Of a stretch of 16,303 nt of DNA, positions 13,830 through 16,303 are shown in pieces (the stretch's first letter is position 1; each line of letters starts with the position of its first letter). The DNA lies in contig DAONLM010000047.1 of NCBI GenBank assembly GCA_035406685.1, forward strand, positions 1 to 16,303, given 5' to 3'. The stretch is from DAONLM01 sp035406685 (GTDB lineage: Bacteria > Spirochaetota > GWE2-31-10 > MWDO01). A program made the translations under genes and the position numbers. A model generated the notes under the pieces. It was not told where the DNA came from, did no database searches, and was given only the letters and a program-made list of their open reading frames with translations.

Positions 13830-14453
13830 TTAATTTTGCTCCATTCTTGTTTTAACTAATTTACTTATAAAAAGTTCATCCCTTTCTCTCTCTTCCAATG
13901 AGCTTTCAATATATTTTAATGTCTCTTCATTTTCTGGCAACACTATTTTTTCAAGAGCATTTACCCTTCTTTGTGTTTTCTTCACCTCTCTTGATAATCT
14001 CCATACTATGGCTCTTATTTCTGCCATTTCACATATAACTGTCAAAAGTTTTAAAAATTTATTTGTTGTCTCATCAATAATAGCATTTGAATTTAAAAAA
14101 GAGTATTGTAAATTAATTTTAGGCGGATCAATATGCACAGAAAGTAAAATCATTCCCATTAATTTATTTGTCTTTTTTTTCATTATAAAATCATATTTTA
14201 TAAATTTTACTTTATCTTCTACCTCTTTATGGCCAAATCTATATATGGCTTTTTTAAAAGAATTATAGGCATCATTCAATAATTTAGATAAATCCTTTTC
14301 AACTCTTTTTACTCTTTCTAAATAACTCATCAATTCTATAACAAGAATTTCTCTCTTCTGACTTAATAGACTATATCCCTCTTTTGCTATACTATGAGAT
14401 TGTCTTATTTTAAATAAATTACTCTTTGTTGGTGGAATATTCAATTTAGCCAT
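13830..14453 (-). CDS. ntpD: V-type ATPase subunit D (central stalk)
   Basis: Central rotor shaft of the A/V-type ATPase, linking the A3B3 head to the membrane ring. The 207-residue protein opens with the family signature IPPTKSNLFKIRQSHSIAKE (6-25) and is almost entirely long helices, as expected for the coiled-coil shaft. REVKKTQRRVNALEKIVLP (about 154-172) is the second conserved stretch. It starts 3 nt after the stop of subunit B, with AAGGAAA in the end of B as its ribosome binding site. The usual next genes (subunits I and K) are absent; a UspA-like gene follows instead. Symbol style for bacterial V-ATPase genes varies (atpD/ntpD). Confidence 0.95.
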   Translation of the reverse strand: MAKLNIPPTKSNLFKIRQSHSIAKEGYSLLSQKREILVIELMSYLERVKRVEKDLSKLLNDAYNSFKKAIYRFGHKEVEDKVKFIKYDFIMKKKTNKLMGMILLSVHIDPPKINLQYSFLNSNAIIDETTNKFLKLLTVICEMAEIRAIVWRLSREVKKTQRRVNALEKIVLPENEETLKYIESSLEERERDELFISKLVKTRMEQN

Positions 14454-14456
14454 ATA

Positions 14457-15836
14457 TTATGTTTCCTTTCTTAAATATTTTTTTATGTATTTCTCGCTAA
14501 TTCTATACAATTCTGCTTCTGGCAAAATTTTTAATAACTCCCAACCAATATCAAGAGTCTCTTCTATACTTCTATTTTCAAACTCGTCCTGAGTCAAAAA
14601 TTTCTTTTCAAACTCATCCCCAAAATAAAGATATTTCTTATCAAGATCACTTAATTCCTCTTCACCAATAACAGATGCCAGTGCTCTCAATTCCTTTACT
14701 TTTGCATAACAGGCAAAAAGCTGAGATGAAAGTTCCTTATGATCCTCTCTTGTCATACCTTCACCTATACCATCCTTCATCAATCTTGAAAGTGAGGGAA
14801 GTCCTGCTACTGGTGGATAGATATTCTTTTGATATAATTCTCTTTCAAGAACAATCTGTCCTTCTGTAATATAACCGGTTAAATCCGGGATAGGATGAGT
14901 TATATCATCATTTGGCATTGAGAGAATTGGTATTTGTGTAATACTACCTTTCTTACCTTTAATTCTACCTGCCCTCTCATATAAAGATGCAAGATCAGAA
15001 TATAAATAACCCGGATAGCCCTTTCTTGATGGGATCTGCCCTCTTGTAGTAGAAACTTCTCTTAATGCTTCACAATAATTTGTCATATCAGTCATTATAA
15101 CAAGAACATGCATACCAAGATCAAATGCAAGATATTCAGCAGCAGTAAGTGCTGCTCTTGGTGTTAAAAGTCTTTCAACAGATGGCGCATCAGCCAGAGA
15201 TAGATACATAACTACATTTGATAATACACCAGATTTTTCAAAACTATCTATAAAATATCGTGCAACATCATATTTTACTCCCATGCCAGCAAATACTATG
15301 GTAAAATCCTCTGTGCTATTTTTTAATCTTGCTTGTCTTACTATTTGAGCAGCGAGTATATTATGAGGTAGCCCATTTCCACTAAAAATAGGTAATTTCT
15401 GGCCCCTTATAAGAGTGGTAAGCCCATCTATTACACTTATTCCAGTTTGAATAAAATCTCTTGGATACTCTCTTATATAAGGGTTTATTGCTGAACCATT
15501 TACATCTCTATAGTCAGTTGTAAACAATTGTGGCAAACCATCAAAAGGTTCTCCCAATCCATTAAAAACACGACCAAGCATATCTCTACTAACAGGGATT
15601 GTCATCGGTTTGCCGGTAAATTCTACTGTTGTATTCTGGATAGAAAGACCTGTTGTATTACCAAAAACTTGAAGGACTATATTTTTTTCATTTACAGCAA
15701 GAACCTTACCGATTTGAAAACTTCTATCTGGATTATATACTTTAACAACTTCATCATATTTTACATCTATATTTCTTTCTAAGATTAAAATAGGCCCATC
15801 AATCTTTTTTAAACCAACAGATTCTAATGTAAGCAT
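14457..15836 (-). CDS. ntpB: V-type ATPase subunit B (non-catalytic)
   Basis: Non-catalytic partner of subunit A in the A3B3 head. 459 residues: an N-terminal beta barrel (about 1-80), SRDMLGRVFNGLGEPFDG (83-100), IQTGISVIDGLTTLIRGQKL (129-148), then SGNGLPHN (152-159) in place of a Walker A P-loop, which identifies the B rather than the catalytic A subunit. Further conserved stretches are MTDMTNYCEALREVS, RKGYPGYLYSDLASLYERAG and IPILSMPNDDITHPIPDLTG. ATG 15836 has an AAAGGA site about 9 nt upstream. Subunit A normally precedes B directly; here 467 bases to the window edge hold no subunit A coding sequence. The direction of the motor (ATP-driven ion pump or ATP synthesis) cannot be judged from B and D alone. 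Confidence 0.97.
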   Translation of the reverse strand: MLTLESVGLKKIDGPILILERNIDVKYDEVVKVYNPDRSFQIGKVLAVNEKNIVLQVFGNTTGLSIQNTTVEFTGKPMTIPVSRDMLGRVFNGLGEPFDGLPQLFTTDYRDVNGSAINPYIREYPRDFIQTGISVIDGLTTLIRGQKLPIFSGNGLPHNILAAQIVRQARLKNSTEDFTIVFAGMGVKYDVARYFIDSFEKSGVLSNVVMYLSLADAPSVERLLTPRAALTAAEYLAFDLGMHVLVIMTDMTNYCEALREVSTTRGQIPSRKGYPGYLYSDLASLYERAGRIKGKKGSITQIPILSMPNDDITHPIPDLTGYITEGQIVLERELYQKNIYPPVAGLPSLSRLMKDGIGEGMTREDHKELSSQLFACYAKVKELRALASVIGEEELSDLDKKYLYFGDEFEKKFLTQDEFENRSIEETLDIGWELLKILPEAELYRISEKYIKKYLRKET

Positions 15837-15959
15837 TTTGCGTCCTTTATATATCTCTATTTTTATTAAAAACTTTTTATGATTTTAATAAATTTTTATA
15901 AAAATTGCAATAATATTTTTTTATAAAATTTAGTTTTATTAAAAATCTATAATTTTTTC

Positions 15960-15987
15960 TGTATAAAAAAAATAGGACAATTCTCAA
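15960..15987 (-). promoter_or_regulatory. candidate promoter for the V-ATPase B-D-uspA unit
   Basis: On the minus strand TTGAGA (15987-15982) is separated by 16 bases from TATACA (15965-15960). Transcription would start near 15953, leaving a leader of about 117 nt before ATG 15836. The 16-bp repeat copy lies between the two hexamers, so a protein bound there would block this promoter. Confidence 0.4.
15969..15984 (-). repeat. 16-bp inverted repeat, copy 2 (mate at 13313-13328)
   Basis: Minus-strand AGAATTGTCCTATTTT, identical to the + strand copy at 13313-13328. It occupies the spacer of the candidate subunit B promoter. Confidence 0.4.
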
Positions 15988-16177
15988 GATTAATTTTTTT
16001 CCTTGTAAAATAATAATCAAAATAAAATTACTTTAAAAATAGTAAAAAAGATAAAATTTTATAAATTTTAGGTTTAATCTTATATTCAAATAATTAAACT
16101 ATTATTATAGTGTTTAAAGCAGACTTATCCTAAGATTAATTTGAAGGAAGAGTAATAGAAAGAGAAAATTTTAAAAA

Positions 16178-16303
16178 ATGCCAGTCTTTATAGAAATTGA
16201 ATCTGTTTTAAGCAAAAGTCCGTGCCAAAAACAAGGTAATAATATACTTCCTGGTCTATATAAAAGGGGATATCTGGATGAATCCTCTCATCCTTATCTT
16301 TAT
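16178..16303 (+). CDS. possible partial ORF at the right edge, unrecognised
   Basis: From ATG 16178 the frame is open for 42 codons to the window end (MPVFIEIESVLSKSPCQKQG ... LYKRGYLDESSHPYLY). Its third codon positions are A/T-rich as in neighbouring genes, but there is no clear Shine-Dalgarno. The opposite strand is also open over most of the same bases (16301-16188, 37 residues, ending QIQFL). Neither translation is recognisable. It could be the start of a + strand gene, the end of a - strand gene, or noncoding. Confidence 0.25.
   Translation, partial: MPVFIEIESVLSKSPCQKQGNNILPGLYKRGYLDESSHPYLY

Larger units (their letters stand above)
15837..16303. other. AT-rich region upstream of V-ATPase B
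   Basis: 467 bases with no firm gene. Contents: a candidate promoter for subunit B (15960-15987, minus strand), the second 16-bp inverted repeat copy (15969-15984), low-complexity A/T sequence to about 16120, and short open frames on both strands at the right edge. No recognisable RNA gene or V-ATPase A fragment is seen. Confidence 0.5.

Noticed and set aside
14008..14268. plus-strand ORF within V-ATPase D (and similar ones in B at 14675-14869 and 15528-15782)
   Set aside because: They lie opposite strongly conserved ATPase genes and give no recognisable protein.
15837..16303. remnant of V-ATPase subunit A
   Set aside because: No frame on the minus strand shows subunit A motifs; the sequence is A/T low complexity or unrecognisable.

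Overview
This is a strongly AT-rich bacterial window that is mostly ordinary, tightly packed core genes. Two features together suggest a low-G+C spirochaete-like organism. One is a V-type (A/V) ATPase B-D pair in place of F-ATPase genes. The other is the order ffh-rpsP-khpA-rimM-trmD-rplS followed by a FlhB-C-domain mini-protein, which I recall from Borrelia (and, in a similar form, from Bacillus as ylqG-ylqH). The broken gene at the left edge also resembles a family I associate with spirochaetes. This assignment is inference; I see no rRNA, tRNA or clade-specific marker.

Layout on the + strand. Bases 1-795 are decayed accessory DNA: a short direct repeat (AGGGACAGACCT, twice) and a pseudogene (157-691) whose two halves each look ribbon-helix-helix-like. 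Next come spermidine synthase (speE) and, 4 nt later, an unrecognised polytopic membrane protein with an internal duplication and a GAF-like tail. A TTGACA-type promoter then precedes the translation/secretion operon: ffh, rpsP, khpA, rimM, trmD, rplS, an unrecognised protein and the FlhB-C-domain protein. trmD is interrupted by a -1 frameshift in a run of ten T. A topoisomerase IV A-type gene (parC) follows with its own promoter. After it comes a two-gene unit: a small PQ-loop/SemiSWEET-like membrane protein overlapping a membrane-anchored, double-HAMP, SpoIIE/RsbU-type protein phosphatase.

Layout on the - strand. queA converges on the phosphatase gene and overlaps its 3' end by 6 nt. Further right, and read leftwards, is a three-gene unit: V-ATPase B, V-ATPase D and a UspA-like protein. 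No V-ATPase A gene lies directly upstream of B, and no I or K gene lies downstream of D, so the rotary ATPase locus is split. The last 467 bases hold a candidate B promoter and one doubtful partial ORF at the right edge.

Points that stand out: the trmD T10 frameshift; two identical TTGATTAA stop/start overlaps bounding rimM; near-consensus promoters that place the predicted transcription start at or within 2 nt of the ATG of two genes lacking a Shine-Dalgarno (leaderless mRNAs); a UspA with degenerate nucleotide-binding residues inside a V-ATPase unit; a 16-bp inverted repeat bracketing that unit; and the small transporter/phosphatase pair.
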